Source: Thiothrix subterranea (lineage in GTDB: Bacteria > Pseudomonadota > Gammaproteobacteria > Thiotrichales > Thiotrichaceae). From it: a stretch of DNA of 64,000 nucleotides. Each line of letters begins with the position of its first letter. Positions within the stretch are counted from its first letter, which is position 1. Below are positions 18,531 to 27,792 of the stretch, one piece after another. Location of the stretch: the NCBI RefSeq assembly GCF_030930995.1, contig NZ_CP133216.1, positions 62,001 to 126,000 on the forward strand, read 5' to 3'. The notes under the pieces are model-generated. The model did no database searches, was not told where the DNA came from, and saw only the letters and a program-made list of their open reading frames with translations. Made by a program: the position numbers and the translations under genes.

Positions 18531-18862
18531 ACGCTGGCACCACCGCCAAAGCCGAGGAAGGTCAGACCCCAGGTGGTTGCAGCAAACGCAATGGACAGGC
18601 CGAACACGACCCAGAGGGCTTTACGCATGATGCCGCCACCTTCGGAGAAAGCCAGGCCAAGGCCAACGAACACGATGGCGATTGTGCCGAGTACCTGTGC
18701 CACCGGGCCGGTCAGGGAGGCCAGCAGGTTCTGGAGCGGGGTTTCCCACGGCAAACCGGCACCGCCGCCACCAGCAGCAAATGCATCAGCACCCGCCAGC
18801 ATCAGCAAGGCAAATAACAGGGGGGATTTCAGGCGGGATAAATGACGGGCATAGTGCGGCAC
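18527..18862 (-). CDS. trbC: TrbC/VirB2 major pilin
   Basis: 111 aa. A long signal peptide ends near FAAGGGGAG (about 28-35). Two hydrophobic helices follow (NLLASLTGPVAQVLGTIAIV; ALWVVFGLSIAFAATTWGLT), separated by the short polar SEGGGIMRK loop, as in TrbC pilins. In IncP systems TrbC is cyclised by the TraF peptidase; a TraF homologue is present at 52944-53453. CAAGGAGCC precedes the start. It is the first gene of this trb block. The normal upstream neighbour trbB is 40 kb away, on the other strand. Confidence 0.93.
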   Translation of the reverse strand: MPHYARHLSRLKSPLLFALLMLAGADAFAAGGGGAGLPWETPLQNLLASLTGPVAQVLGTIAIVFVGLGLAFSEGGGIMRKALWVVFGLSIAFAATTWGLTFLGFGGGASV

Positions 18863-18983
18863 TGCTCAGGCTCCTTGTGCAGGTTAATCAGGGTTTGTGT
18901 GGTGTGGGCGATTCCTGTGTGGGATGGATGCCCTATGCCCGTCCGCCCTTTATCCGGGAAAACAGATGGACGGATGGAGATTA

Positions 18984-19013
18984 ACCTTATTTTTTGAATG
19001 ACGTGAGTGTAAA
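18984..19013 (-). promoter_or_regulatory. Possible promoter for the trbC-I operon
   Basis: On the minus strand TTTACA (19013-19008) and TAAGGT (18989-18984) are 18 bp apart, upstream of trbC (start 18862). Only sequence resemblance supports this. The rest of 18863-19050 contains the trbC ribosome site and no other clear signal. Confidence 0.35.
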
Positions 19014-19050
19014 CCCGATGAACTGATAACAGTTGTTTATGAACGGAATG

Positions 19051-20403
19051 TTACATTCTTCCTCGTTGCCACGCTTCCAGATCTCTCAGGGAAATCCCCA
19101 TACCCGCGATGCTGAATGGGGCAAGGTTGGCAAGGTCGGTGTGCAAGTCTGAGGTGAACTTTTCCCGGTGGCATTCCGGGACACATTTTTCTACTTGTGC
19201 CTGGATGTAAGCATTCAGGAGATCCCCATGCAGGCATTGCTGCACAATGTCCCGGATCATGTCCCTGCGGGCTTGCCGGTACTGTACACGTAGCGGGTCA
19301 ATGCCCAAGGCTTCTGCGGTGGCACTGTAAAGTTTGCAGGAACGCAGGTAGGAGCTGACATACAGTTCCGCCAGGGGAATTACATCGTTCTGTTCATAGG
19401 TCACGATGACGGCAGAGGCATAGTCATCCTTGTCAATGTCATTGAACGACAGCGGGACAAGGTTATGACGCACCAGTGGAATGTTACAAGCTAGTCGTGA
19501 AGTGCGTTTGTTCACGTCGATGAAGGCTTGCAGGTAAGCAATGTGGACGAGCAGGAAGAAGCTTTGTTCAAATGGGTCGGTAATTGCTTGGGCTTTGGCA
19601 GTGATCAGCCCCATTTGCCGTGCCAGCCTCTCTTGGTTATCCATCGGGATGTAGGTGGTGGAGGAAATGCGCACTGCGTCACTGCGTATGTGTCCAGCAG
19701 CACCGGGAGCTACCAGCCCATCCGCCAGCAGGTAATGAATGGAACGGATATTGTCTGTGGTGATTTCCAGACGGTTGATACCCTCGACCAAGAAGCGGAT
19801 AGCCTCCTTGTGGTTGAGCAGCATGATCCGCTCTGCATCCAGTTTGTTGTCTGCTGCAACCCCTTCCAGCAACAGTTTTTCCGTATCCGGCAACGAATAG
19901 GTGTTGCCTTCCAGACGTGAAGAGTTATACGACAAGTCGATCAGAAGGCGGTTGAAAATGCGCTGGGCATAAGTGCCAGCAGGCAGTTCGGCACTGACTT
20001 GCCTGCCCTGTTGCATGAGCAGTTGGCGTTGCCCTGCTGGCAGGTAGAATGTCTGGTTGGGTTGGTAGGCATCGAACCAGGCTGTATTGTAAGTACAGGG
20101 ATCACGGGTAATCAGGGGTTGCCTGACCCGGTTGATGCATTGAAGTGTAAAATCTGAAAACAGGGGATGGTTTGCCGATGAGGGCAGTATGGTCGGAACT
20201 TGTTGTGGCAACTGGTAACGGCGTCCCCGTTTCTGGCCTGTTGCCTGTACCTGCCCCGCCTCCACCAGTTTTGCCAGCCAGCGGTTGAGTGTCCGCTCAG
20301 GTACATCCAGTCTGGTCATGAGATCAGACAATGCCACAGGTTTCCCCAGATCCTGGAGTATCTGAAGGACAGTTTTGTGATTATCGGCCATGTTATCCGC
20401 CAC
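19051..20403 (-). CDS. Fic-domain protein with N-terminal HTH and degenerate Fic motif
   Basis: 450 aa. A winged-helix domain at about 1-66 (TLNRWLAKLVEAGQVQATGQ) suggests self-regulation. The inhibitory alpha-helix motif SSRLEGN sits at about 161-167 ([S/T]xxxE[G/N]), followed by the Fic core. The Fic signature reads LQAFIDVNKRTSRLACN (about 291-307). The catalytic His-Pro of HPFxxGNxR is replaced by Gln-Ala and the first Gly by Val, so AMP transfer by the normal mechanism is doubtful. My recollection is that this LQxFxDVNKRTSR form recurs in a Fic subgroup, so it is probably not a recent mutation. Could be a regulator or toxin-like nucleotidyl-modifying protein. Confidence 0.85.
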   Translation of the reverse strand: MADNMADNHKTVLQILQDLGKPVALSDLMTRLDVPERTLNRWLAKLVEAGQVQATGQKRGRRYQLPQQVPTILPSSANHPLFSDFTLQCINRVRQPLITRDPCTYNTAWFDAYQPNQTFYLPAGQRQLLMQQGRQVSAELPAGTYAQRIFNRLLIDLSYNSSRLEGNTYSLPDTEKLLLEGVAADNKLDAERIMLLNHKEAIRFLVEGINRLEITTDNIRSIHYLLADGLVAPGAAGHIRSDAVRISSTTYIPMDNQERLARQMGLITAKAQAITDPFEQSFFLLVHIAYLQAFIDVNKRTSRLACNIPLVRHNLVPLSFNDIDKDDYASAVIVTYEQNDVIPLAELYVSSYLRSCKLYSATAEALGIDPLRVQYRQARRDMIRDIVQQCLHGDLLNAYIQAQVEKCVPECHREKFTSDLHTDLANLAPFSIAGMGISLRDLEAWQRGRM

Positions 20404-20460
20404 CTTGGCTGAAAACTCTAATATCAGCCAGTTATCAGCCAGTAGTCAAGTTATCCGCCA
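20381..20460 (-). promoter_or_regulatory. fic promoter with five direct repeats of TTATCnGCCA
   Basis: The 10-mer (T/A)TATC(C/A/G)GCCA occurs at 20381, 20393, 20421, 20432 and 20451, all in the same orientation. The first two encode the protein's own start (MADN-MADN). The rest cover a good minus-strand promoter: -35 TTGACT (20449-20444), 17-bp spacer and -10 TGATAT (20426-20421). This is a likely operator array for the protein's own HTH domain, giving autorepression. The repeated start also leaves the second ATG (20391) as an alternative start. Confidence 0.65.
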
Positions 20461-20856
20461 TAATTTCTCCTTGCTATCGGGCATCCCCTGCGGGACGGGC
20501 TGTTACGGGTTCCGCTGTCGCTGCATCCCTACGGGACTTTTGCCCTCCTCATCCCTGATGCCTCCAAAACCACCGTTCGTTCCTCACGCAGGTTTTTCCG
20601 CGCTCCGCTTGGGTTTGGGTAGCCAGACCCGTGCCGGGACTGGCTGGGTGTTTGTACTTTTTGGGGCGCTGCCCCCCGCTGCTTCCATGACAGGCTGCGT
20701 GTCCGGTGGGGTTTCCCCAATCTTCCGCGCTGCGCTTGTGCAGGCCGGGTGATCCCCCTCCCCACCGTCCATCATGGATGCCGCTACCCCCGTTCTCGCC
20801 GAAGGGCATAGCCGCCAGGCGGCAGTGACCTGATTTTTTTAAGGAGGACGGAAGAC
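20461..20856. other. Intergenic region upstream of radC with repeated segment
   Basis: About 400 nt without a supportable gene. A segment at about 20482-20530 (ATCCCCTGCGGGACGGGCTG...) is related to sequences at about 32410-32455 and 34285-34330. A segment at about 20560-20614 (CTCCAAAACC...TTTTTCCGCGCTCCGCTTGG) recurs in diverged form at about 21670-21724 on the other side of radC. The radC ribosome site AAGGAGGAC is at 20841-20849. Confidence 0.5.
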
Positions 20857-21525
20857 ATGAAAGCAGCAATGGAAGGACGACCACAAATCCCGGTTTTTGA
20901 TACACCGGCTTACAAATTACTGGGCAGGGGTTCACAAGCCCTGTCGGATGCTGAATTGCTCAGCCTGTTCATGGGGGAGAACGTGGAGCTGGCACGCACC
21001 ACGTTATTGTTTAACTTCCAGTCATTACGGGAATTGTTCCTTGCCGATGAGGAGGATTTTAAGGCATTAGGGGTCAGCCAGATGACCTATGTGCAATTGC
21101 GGGCAGTGCTGGAACTGTGCCAGCGGTGGCTAGGGGAAAAGTTGCAACGGGGTGAGCCGCTGAGTGACCCGGATGCCGTGCGGTTTTACCTCAGTTCACG
21201 TTTGCGTGATCTGCCATCAGAGCGGTTTTGTGTGTTGTTCATGGATAACCGTCACCGGATGATTGCGTTTGAAGAGCTGTTTAATGGCACGATTGACGGG
21301 GCAAGCGTACACCCCCGCGAAGTGGTGAAACGTTGTTTGCACCACAATGCCGCAGCGGTTATTTTTGCCCATAATCACCCTTCGGGTGTACCTGAACCCA
21401 GTCAGGCGGATGAGCGCATTACCCAGAAACTCAAAGAGGCACTGAAACTGATTGATGTGCGGGTGTTGGATCATTTTGTGGTAGGGGATTCGGTGGTGTC
21501 TTTTGCGGAACGTGGCCTGTTGTAG
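20857..21525 (+). CDS. radC: RadC/MPN+ (JAB1) domain protein
   Basis: 222 aa. A helical N-terminal region (HhH-like, [20 protein letters not shown]) is followed by the JAB/MPN domain, with the metalloprotease-like signature [14 protein letters not shown] and an upstream Glu ([11 protein letters not shown]). RadC proteins are common on mobile elements, and their cellular role remains poorly defined. It stands alone with its own strong ribosome site and is flanked by diverged direct repeats. Confidence 0.93.
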   Translation: MKAAMEGRPQIPVFDTPAYKLLGRGSQALSDAELLSLFMGENVELARTTLLFNFQSLRELFLADEEDFKALGVSQMTYVQLRAVLELCQRWLGEKLQRGEPLSDPDAVRFYLSSRLRDLPSERFCVLFMDNRHRMIAFEELFNGTIDGASVHPREVVKRCLHHNAAAVIFAHNHPSGVPEPSQADERITQKLKEALKLIDVRVLDHFVVGDSVVSFAERGLL

Positions 21526-21669
21526 GCCGCTACCCTGCCCTGCTTTGTCCTGCTGCTGGAGAGTGGCGGGATTTTGGGCGGGGAAGGCTAAGGTCTCACT
21601 GCGTGAGGCCGCGTTGCGGCGGAGCTGGATGCTGCCCTGCCCGCTGGTTGGGCAACACGGTGCTGCGCC

Positions 21670-21724
21670 GGGGACTCCAAAACAGATGTTCGTGCCTCAC
21701 AACTGTTTTTCCGCGCTACGCTTG
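21670..21724. repeat. Diverged direct repeat flanking radC (second copy)
   Basis: Aligns without gaps to about 20560-20614 (CTCCAAAAC, TTCGT, CCTCAC, TTTTTCCGCGCT and CGCTTGG blocks conserved, about 80% identity by eye). The two copies bracket the radC gene and its leader. The 21526-21783 gap holds no supportable gene. Confidence 0.45.
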
Positions 21725-21783
21725 GTGGGGGATAATTTCCATTCAGTGACTGCCGTTGCAGCAGGACAAGCCTGACCATTCGT

Positions 21784-22617
21784 TTACAACACTGCCCTGT
21801 TTTTGTCGGTCACAGTGGTATAGAGAGTTTCCATCACCCCAATAAACGAGTTGTCCCGCTCCCAGAATGCGGGGTAATCCCCACCTTTTTTGACCAGGAC
21901 CGCCGGGGTTGCCGCTTTGCCGCTGGCATTGACCAATGGCAATGGGGCTGATCCCTGCCAGAAGGCTTTCAGGCCAGTGGCTGCCAAGGGTTGCCGGGGC
22001 GGGTCAGGATAGCGGTGGGTCTGGTATTCCAGTGCTTGCCCACCCTCCCCAAGCTGCTCCAGCAAGGCTTTGCCCAAGGGGGAGGCAGCCAGCTTTTCCT
22101 GTAGCCTGACGGGATCCATCCCGCGTAGCTGGAACAGCAGCAGCGGGTCACGGTCAAGCAACGAGGCTAGCTTGTAATAGACACCTGCCACATGTTTGCA
22201 GGGCGAGGCGTAATCGGGGCATGAACACTGGCTAATCAGGTCAGTGCTGCGTTGGGGCAACAGGTGCAGGTTTTGTTGGGCAAAAACGTTTTCAATCGCC
22301 GTGGGCATTTCATTCAGCAGCAACTGTGACAAACACGCTGCATTCTGGCTGATGGCGTCAATCAGCTTGTCCCAGTCTTGGGCGGAAAACGGTTTCAGCT
22401 TTACCTCAACCTGATAACGGGGTTCTTTGTAGACCCCAAAATACGGGTTGACGTTGCCGCGCACCGTGGCTTTGGCAACCGCGCCATGGATGGCGAACGT
22501 CAGTAGCCGGTTGGGGCCGGAATACGCCCTGCCGCGCCCCAACCGCCGGCTGTCCATGCTGATGGCAAGCACGTTGAGGAATTTCTCCCCCCACCAAGTA
22601 CGGGTAAGTTTAGCCAT
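21784..22617 (-). CDS. SWIM zinc-finger protein
   Basis: 277 aa. The SWIM motif CxCx(n)CxH is visible as CSCPDYASPCKHVAGVYYKL (about residues 128-147). The N-terminal MAKLTRTWWGEKFLNVLAIS start is typical of SWIM proteins paired with SNF2 helicases. It starts 2 nt after the stop of the SNF2 gene, so the two form a unit. It probably helps the helicase bind nucleic acid or protein; the biological role of this pair in bacteria is not well established. Confidence 0.88.
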   Translation of the reverse strand: MAKLTRTWWGEKFLNVLAISMDSRRLGRGRAYSGPNRLLTFAIHGAVAKATVRGNVNPYFGVYKEPRYQVEVKLKPFSAQDWDKLIDAISQNAACLSQLLLNEMPTAIENVFAQQNLHLLPQRSTDLISQCSCPDYASPCKHVAGVYYKLASLLDRDPLLLFQLRGMDPVRLQEKLAASPLGKALLEQLGEGGQALEYQTHRYPDPPRQPLAATGLKAFWQGSAPLPLVNASGKAATPAVLVKKGGDYPAFWERDNSFIGVMETLYTTVTDKNRAVL

Positions 22618-22619
22618 GT

Positions 22620-25600
22620 TTAAGCCTCCATAATGGTGCTGCGGTTTAACTGAATGAGCTGCCGGAAAGCGGCATTGTCCATTTCGGTCAGCCAGTTCTC
22701 ATCCGTGCCGATAATGCTGTTTGCCAGCGCTTGTTTGTCTTCGAGCATTTTGTCGATGCGTTCTTCCAGTGTGCCGAGTGTCACCATTTTATGGGCAAAC
22801 ACCGTCTTTTGCTGACCGATACGGTAAGCACGGTCAGTGGCTTGGTTTTCAACTGCCGGGTTCCACCAACGGTCAAAATGGAACACATGGTTTGCCCGTG
22901 TCAGGGTGATGCCGACACCCCCTGCTTTCAAGGACAGGATGAAAATGCCTGCCGGGGTGTCAGGGTCTTGAAAACTCCCGATCATCTGTTCGCGGCGTTG
23001 GCGGCTGGTGCCACCGTGCAGGTAGTAAACGGGGCAGGTATGTTTTTCACGCAACAATTTTTCCAGTTGGCTGCCGACTTCAGTGAATTGGGTAAAGAGC
23101 AGCAAGCTGTCGGACTCCTCCAGTGCTTCCTCGACCATTTCACTCAGGCGGGTCAGCTTGTGTGAACGGGTTTCCGTGAAGGCACTGCCGTCCTGCAAGA
23201 ACTGGGCGGGATGGTTGCAAATCTGCTTGAGTTTCATCAGTGTTGACAAGATCAAGCCTTTACGCTGGATGCCCTCGGCATCCTCAAGCTGTTGCTGCAC
23301 ATCATCCACCACCGCCTGATACAGCGAAGCCTGTTCCTTGGTCAGGTTGCAGTAAACCTTTTGTTCAACCTTGTCGGGCAGGTCATCAATAATCGACTTG
23401 TCGGTTTTCAGGCGGCGCAAAATGAACGGCTGGATCAGGCGCTGTAATTGGCTGGAACGCTGCGTGTCGCCTTCGCGCTGGATCGGGGTTTCATACGCCC
23501 GTTTGAACTGGGTGGCATTGCCCAGATAGCCGGGGTTGAGGAAGTGGAACAACGACCACATGTCCATCAGGCGGTTTTCTATCGGTGTGCCAGTCATGGC
23601 AATGCGGTGCGGGGCATCCAGTGCATAAATGGCCTTGGCTTGGGCGGACTTGGGGTTTTTGATGTTTTGCGCTTCGTCCACCACGATACGCTGCCAGTGT
23701 TGTTGTTTGAGCAAGGCGCTGTCCTTGCGGGCGATGGTGAAGGAGGTGATCACCACGTCATGGGCGGCAGCGCCTTCCTTGAAGGGCTTGGGCTTGTCAG
23801 GGCGGTCACTGCCATGATGGATCAGGCTGCGCAGTGATGGGGCAAACTTTTCCATTTCCTTTTGCCAGTTGCTCAACACCGAGGTTGGCGCAATCAGCAA
23901 GGTAGGCGGCAAGCTTGCCTGCTGTTCGGGGGTTAGCCGGTTGCGTTCGTGCAGCAATAGCGCGATGACCTGAATCGTTTTACCCAGACCCATGTCGTCC
24001 GCCAAACAAGGGTTAAGCCCCAAGGATTCCTGTGCCACCAGCCATGACAAGCCCTGTTTTTGGTAAGCCCTTAACTGACCTTGCAAACCGGCGGGGTTAT
24101 CCAGCAGTTCAATGCCACGTTGCTGTTGCAGCCGCCCCAGCAGGTCGTCCAATACCTCATCAAAGACAAATTCGGTGGTATGGTCATCGGCTTCAGCGAT
24201 CTGTTTGAGTAGGTCACTGATCGTGGCTGCACCACGATCCTGTTCCTGTTGTTGCCACAAGGCCAACAGTTGTTCCATCTGGGCGCTGTCCAACTCCATC
24301 CATTCACCCCGGAACTGCACCAACGGGGTTTTGGCATTCACCAGTGCTTGCCATTCCTGCGCAGTGACGGTTTCGCCACCGACGGACAGTTCGTACTGGT
24401 ATTGCACCAGCGAAGGCAGGGAAAAGTAACCCGTACCGCTGTCCTTTTCTTGTGCCGGTGCTGACTTGCCGGAAGCCTTGATGCGGATACGTGCCCGTTT
24501 GCGGCCTTGCGGTGTCCACCAGCTTGGCAAGGCAATCTTGAACCCGGCAGACTCCAGCACGGCGGCATCGTTTTTCAGGAACTCGTAGGCGGTCTGCAAA
24601 TCAAGGCTCAGGCCAGTGGGCTGGGGGGATTCCATGCCTTGCCACAGTAAGGGGCACATCCGCGCTGCGTGTCCCATGCTGACCAGCAGGTTACGCTCGA
24701 ACTGTTGGCCGAAATGTTGCTGCCATTGTTTTTGTTGGGTGCTGGATAAGGCCCACCACTCGGACAGTTCCATTTTCAGGGAAGGGTCATGACTGGACTC
24801 GACAAAGAAACCCAGCCACCACGCTGCATTCGCACTGTTGTCGGCTGGATGTAAACGCAAGCCCAGCACAAAACCGGCATCCTGTGTTTGACCCACGATA
24901 CCGCGTTGCCAAGCGTACCATTGCTGCCATTGTTCAGCCGTCAGGCCGCTATCAGCACCCACCATTTTGCGGATGCCGCTGACGGTATAGCCTGCCGCGT
25001 CCAGTAACCAGCTATCCCCCAGTTGTTGCAGTACCTGTTTGGTGATGCTGGTGCTTGCTACCAGCTCCTCCAGTTGCTGTTCGGAAAAATGCCGGAGTAA
25101 TGTTAACGCTTCCCAACCGGACGGTTGGTTGGGGGGTGTTGTCTGTGTGGGGGCTTGGCTACTGACTGTTGTGCAAATACCGGGCATAGCGGCGGCAAAA
25201 TCCTGTAGGCCACGTTCATACAGGCTGCCTACCGGCGACCACCCGGTATCAATGTTTAAACGCGCCTTTTTGCCGCTGGGCTGGTGGCATTTCATCACCG
25301 GCAAGAATTGGTGTTGGCGGATCACATTGCGCAACTGCTGGGCGTATTGCATCCAGAACAGCAAATCACTGCCCAAGCGAAAACCGGGTTGTTTCGTGCT
25401 GGCAATAAACTGTAATTCGCGCAGGAACAGCAACGGTTTGCCGATGGCCTTGCTGTTGATGACCCACGTCTGCCAGGTGTACTCATCCGGTGGGTATTCA
25501 CCGGTCAGTTGCGCCATTTCCATGCTGGGCAAGGGCTGCCCTGCATGGGTGGGCAAGGTGGCATGGAAAGTGGCGGGTTTTGGCTGGAGAGCCAGTAATG

Positions 25601-25793
25601 TGGCCTTATTGAGGGCTAAAGCTGAGATCAGGAAATCGCCTAAGGCAGCGTCTTTGGCGAGGTGGTTCGGGTGAATGCCTTCCTTGATTTTCCTGCCTGG
25701 TTGGGAGGGTGTCTCAACCCAGAAAATGAACTGACCGCGATTGTTGAAATCACTATCGCTGGCGGGAACCCATGCTCCATGACAAACATCCAT
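22620..25793 (-). CDS. SNF2/RapA-family DEAD-like helicase
   Basis: 1057 aa. The N-terminal half is a large bacterial SNF2-associated region of unknown role. The C-terminal half is the SNF2 ATPase: motif I DDMGLGKTIQVIALLL, motif II VDEAQNIKNPKSA, motif III MTGTPIENRL, and a helicase-C domain with LSLKAGGVGITLTRA and DRAYRIGQQKTV. It is a double-stranded-DNA translocase that remodels protein-DNA complexes. It forms an operon with the SWIM protein. Such pairs occur in many bacteria, including on mobile elements. A defence role is possible but is not shown. Confidence 0.92.
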   Translation of the reverse strand: MDVCHGAWVPASDSDFNNRGQFIFWVETPSQPGRKIKEGIHPNHLAKDAALGDFLISALALNKATLLALQPKPATFHATLPTHAGQPLPSMEMAQLTGEYPPDEYTWQTWVINSKAIGKPLLFLRELQFIASTKQPGFRLGSDLLFWMQYAQQLRNVIRQHQFLPVMKCHQPSGKKARLNIDTGWSPVGSLYERGLQDFAAAMPGICTTVSSQAPTQTTPPNQPSGWEALTLLRHFSEQQLEELVASTSITKQVLQQLGDSWLLDAAGYTVSGIRKMVGADSGLTAEQWQQWYAWQRGIVGQTQDAGFVLGLRLHPADNSANAAWWLGFFVESSHDPSLKMELSEWWALSSTQQKQWQQHFGQQFERNLLVSMGHAARMCPLLWQGMESPQPTGLSLDLQTAYEFLKNDAAVLESAGFKIALPSWWTPQGRKRARIRIKASGKSAPAQEKDSGTGYFSLPSLVQYQYELSVGGETVTAQEWQALVNAKTPLVQFRGEWMELDSAQMEQLLALWQQQEQDRGAATISDLLKQIAEADDHTTEFVFDEVLDDLLGRLQQQRGIELLDNPAGLQGQLRAYQKQGLSWLVAQESLGLNPCLADDMGLGKTIQVIALLLHERNRLTPEQQASLPPTLLIAPTSVLSNWQKEMEKFAPSLRSLIHHGSDRPDKPKPFKEGAAAHDVVITSFTIARKDSALLKQQHWQRIVVDEAQNIKNPKSAQAKAIYALDAPHRIAMTGTPIENRLMDMWSLFHFLNPGYLGNATQFKRAYETPIQREGDTQRSSQLQRLIQPFILRRLKTDKSIIDDLPDKVEQKVYCNLTKEQASLYQAVVDDVQQQLEDAEGIQRKGLILSTLMKLKQICNHPAQFLQDGSAFTETRSHKLTRLSEMVEEALEESDSLLLFTQFTEVGSQLEKLLREKHTCPVYYLHGGTSRQRREQMIGSFQDPDTPAGIFILSLKAGGVGITLTRANHVFHFDRWWNPAVENQATDRAYRIGQQKTVFAHKMVTLGTLEERIDKMLEDKQALANSIIGTDENWLTEMDNAAFRQLIQLNRSTIMEA

Positions 25794-25860
25794 ACGTTAC
25801 CTTGTTTCCTCGACAATACGGGGAATCTCCCCCGACCTCTGGGTGGGACTGGCAGGAACT

Positions 25861-26703
25861 TTAGTTGTCTAACTGTTTTTTCTTACGATGCTCCAGTCCG
25901 GCAATACTCTCATCAGGGGTCGGTAGGTCTTCTGGCATAGTTCCGCCAATATCCTTGATGGTCTGGCGTACCTTTTGACCAACTTGAAAATGGACATGAT
26001 TGGCTTCCTGCTTACCTTGAGTCCCATCCCGCCGTAGTTTATCTTCCGTTTGGGTAGCACGGAACAGATTAGCTGCCATCTCGGTTGAACCCATGTGATC
26101 CAGTATTTTCTGGCTTGGCTTCAGCCCCTTGCGCTTATGCAGTTCTTTGGCTCCAAGACCACCGTACAAACCCTGATAGCCATGGTTCTGGAAAATGGCA
26201 AAATCCAGATTGCTTTCTACACCAGCCTGTTTGGCGGCCTCAACCAGTTGTTTGTTATGTTCCCGCAGTTCACGCCGAAGAAACAGACGCTTTTCGTTTT
26301 CATCCAGTTCCTGAAACTTGTCATCATCCTCCAGTTCCTGCCGCCGGGTCTGCACGGCAAAATAGGTTTGCCCGTTGGCAATCACAGGCTTGGAGGGGTC
26401 GGCATTCTGGACTACCAGGTAGCAGGCATAGCGTGAGAGGCAATAATCCTGAATTTTGCGTGATGCACCAGACCCTAATCCAACCGCCTTATCAACCGGG
26501 TAGAAATGGTGCTCCACCAGATGACCTGAGTTCCCACAAGCCGTCATGGCCTTGTTCAGAACGTTCTGGAAGCGTTCCCACTTGCTGTATTCCAGTACAG
26601 GCTGCAATTCACGGGCATACCAGAATTCATTACCGTCCTCACCCATATGTTTGATGGATTCAAAGTTTTGCTGGTGCTTGCTGGGATCTAATTCGTCTTT
26701 CAT
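25861..26703 (-). CDS. dinD: DinD-like DNA damage-inducible protein
   Basis: 280 aa from ATG at 26703 with GAGG upstream; a TTG 12 nt further up is less likely. BRO/KilA-like N-terminal region (HMGEDGNEFWYARELQPVLE, YSKWERFQNVLNKAMTACGN), then a DinD/RecX-inhibitor-type C-terminal half (RRELREHNKQLVEAAKQAGV). E. coli DinD binds and inhibits RecA filaments. No obvious LexA box was noticed upstream. It lies downstream of parB but 42 nt away, so it may be co-transcribed with replicon 1 parAB. Confidence 0.9.
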   Translation of the reverse strand: MKDELDPSKHQQNFESIKHMGEDGNEFWYARELQPVLEYSKWERFQNVLNKAMTACGNSGHLVEHHFYPVDKAVGLGSGASRKIQDYCLSRYACYLVVQNADPSKPVIANGQTYFAVQTRRQELEDDDKFQELDENEKRLFLRRELREHNKQLVEAAKQAGVESNLDFAIFQNHGYQGLYGGLGAKELHKRKGLKPSQKILDHMGSTEMAANLFRATQTEDKLRRDGTQGKQEANHVHFQVGQKVRQTIKDIGGTMPEDLPTPDESIAGLEHRKKKQLDN

Positions 26704-26757
26704 ATTTTGCCTCAAGTTAGTCCGACTACCACCATTTTCCCAGCTCCGGGAAAATGG

Positions 26758-27792
26758 TCAGCGTAGGGTGACTTTTTCAAGCTTTAACTGATTAGCCGGT
26801 ATCCTGATGATTTGTTGGTCGTGAAGCTCAACCCAAACATGGGACGTATCTTGGTCAACCCTATCGGTGAGAAGATGCCCTTTAATGACCTCCCCATCCA
26901 ATGCGACTGATACCACAAAGCGCAGTTGGGAAGATTTGGCAGGTCGCCATTCGGTAGGTTCTGGGGTGTTAGTTTCTACCTGGGTAACTGTAGTTAACGC
27001 AATGTCTGCCGATGTTGGGTGTGCTTCTGGGGTATTCGTTTCTACCGGGATAACCGTAGGTATTTCATCTTGTACTTTGTCTTGCTTTGGTTTTAGGGTT
27101 TCGCTGGTCAATTCTTCTTTAGGTTTCTTCACTGCATTGAGAGCTTCACGGCTGTATAGGCGGCTGATGCCATCGGTCAATGCTGTTGAACAAAGCTGTT
27201 CGCAACGTTGGGGGTTAAGGTCAAACAACAGGCGCAGGTTGTTCAGCGTTTCTGGGTCTTGGGTTACATTTTGTTGGTAAAGTGTCAGCACGGTGTCCGG
27301 CAGTTTTAGCAGGCTCAGATGGGAAGAAACAAAGGGGACTGTTTTGCCAATGCGTTTAGCAATATCCTTTTGTTTCCAGCCCCCATCAACAAACCGCTGT
27401 AGTGCTGCGGCAATCTCCAGCGGGGTCAGGTCGTCACGTTGGATATTTTCAATCAGTTCCCCGGCTGTTGCATCGAGATCGGACAGATCACCCTCATTGA
27501 CAATGGCTTCCACCGTTTGAAGCCCTGCGTCCCGGCAGGCACGCCAGCGCCGTTCACCTTTCTGAATTTCGTACAATCCGTCATCCCCTCGCGGAGAAAC
27601 GATAATGGGTTGTATCTGTCCTTCTTGTAACAGGGAATCTGCCAATTCCTGAATGCCGGTAAACGATTTCCGTACCTGGTCGGGTTTGGATTTTACCTCA
27701 TCCAGGTTGAGCTTCAGCACTTGCTTCCCGCTTAGCGGGATTTTTGCGGCCTGTGCCAGGCTGGCCAGGTTCTTCAGGTTACCCAATGCCAT
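26758..27792 (-). CDS. parB: ParB/KorB-like partition protein (replicon 1)
   Basis: 344 aa. The ParB N-terminal CTPase domain carries EGQIQPIIVSPRG and GERRWRACRDAGL (about 55-90), and ENIQRDDLTPLEIA follows. A central HTH (KQKDIAKRIGKTVPFVSSHL, about 136-158) precedes a Pro/Thr-rich linker containing VETNTPE twice and a C-terminal SH3-like KorB domain (VWVELHDQQIIRIPANQL). It starts on the base after the parA stop. It should bind a centromere, the best candidates being the palindromes at 28606-28619 and 34385-34406. Confidence 0.93.
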   Translation of the reverse strand: MALGNLKNLASLAQAAKIPLSGKQVLKLNLDEVKSKPDQVRKSFTGIQELADSLLQEGQIQPIIVSPRGDDGLYEIQKGERRWRACRDAGLQTVEAIVNEGDLSDLDATAGELIENIQRDDLTPLEIAAALQRFVDGGWKQKDIAKRIGKTVPFVSSHLSLLKLPDTVLTLYQQNVTQDPETLNNLRLLFDLNPQRCEQLCSTALTDGISRLYSREALNAVKKPKEELTSETLKPKQDKVQDEIPTVIPVETNTPEAHPTSADIALTTVTQVETNTPEPTEWRPAKSSQLRFVVSVALDGEVIKGHLLTDRVDQDTSHVWVELHDQQIIRIPANQLKLEKVTLR

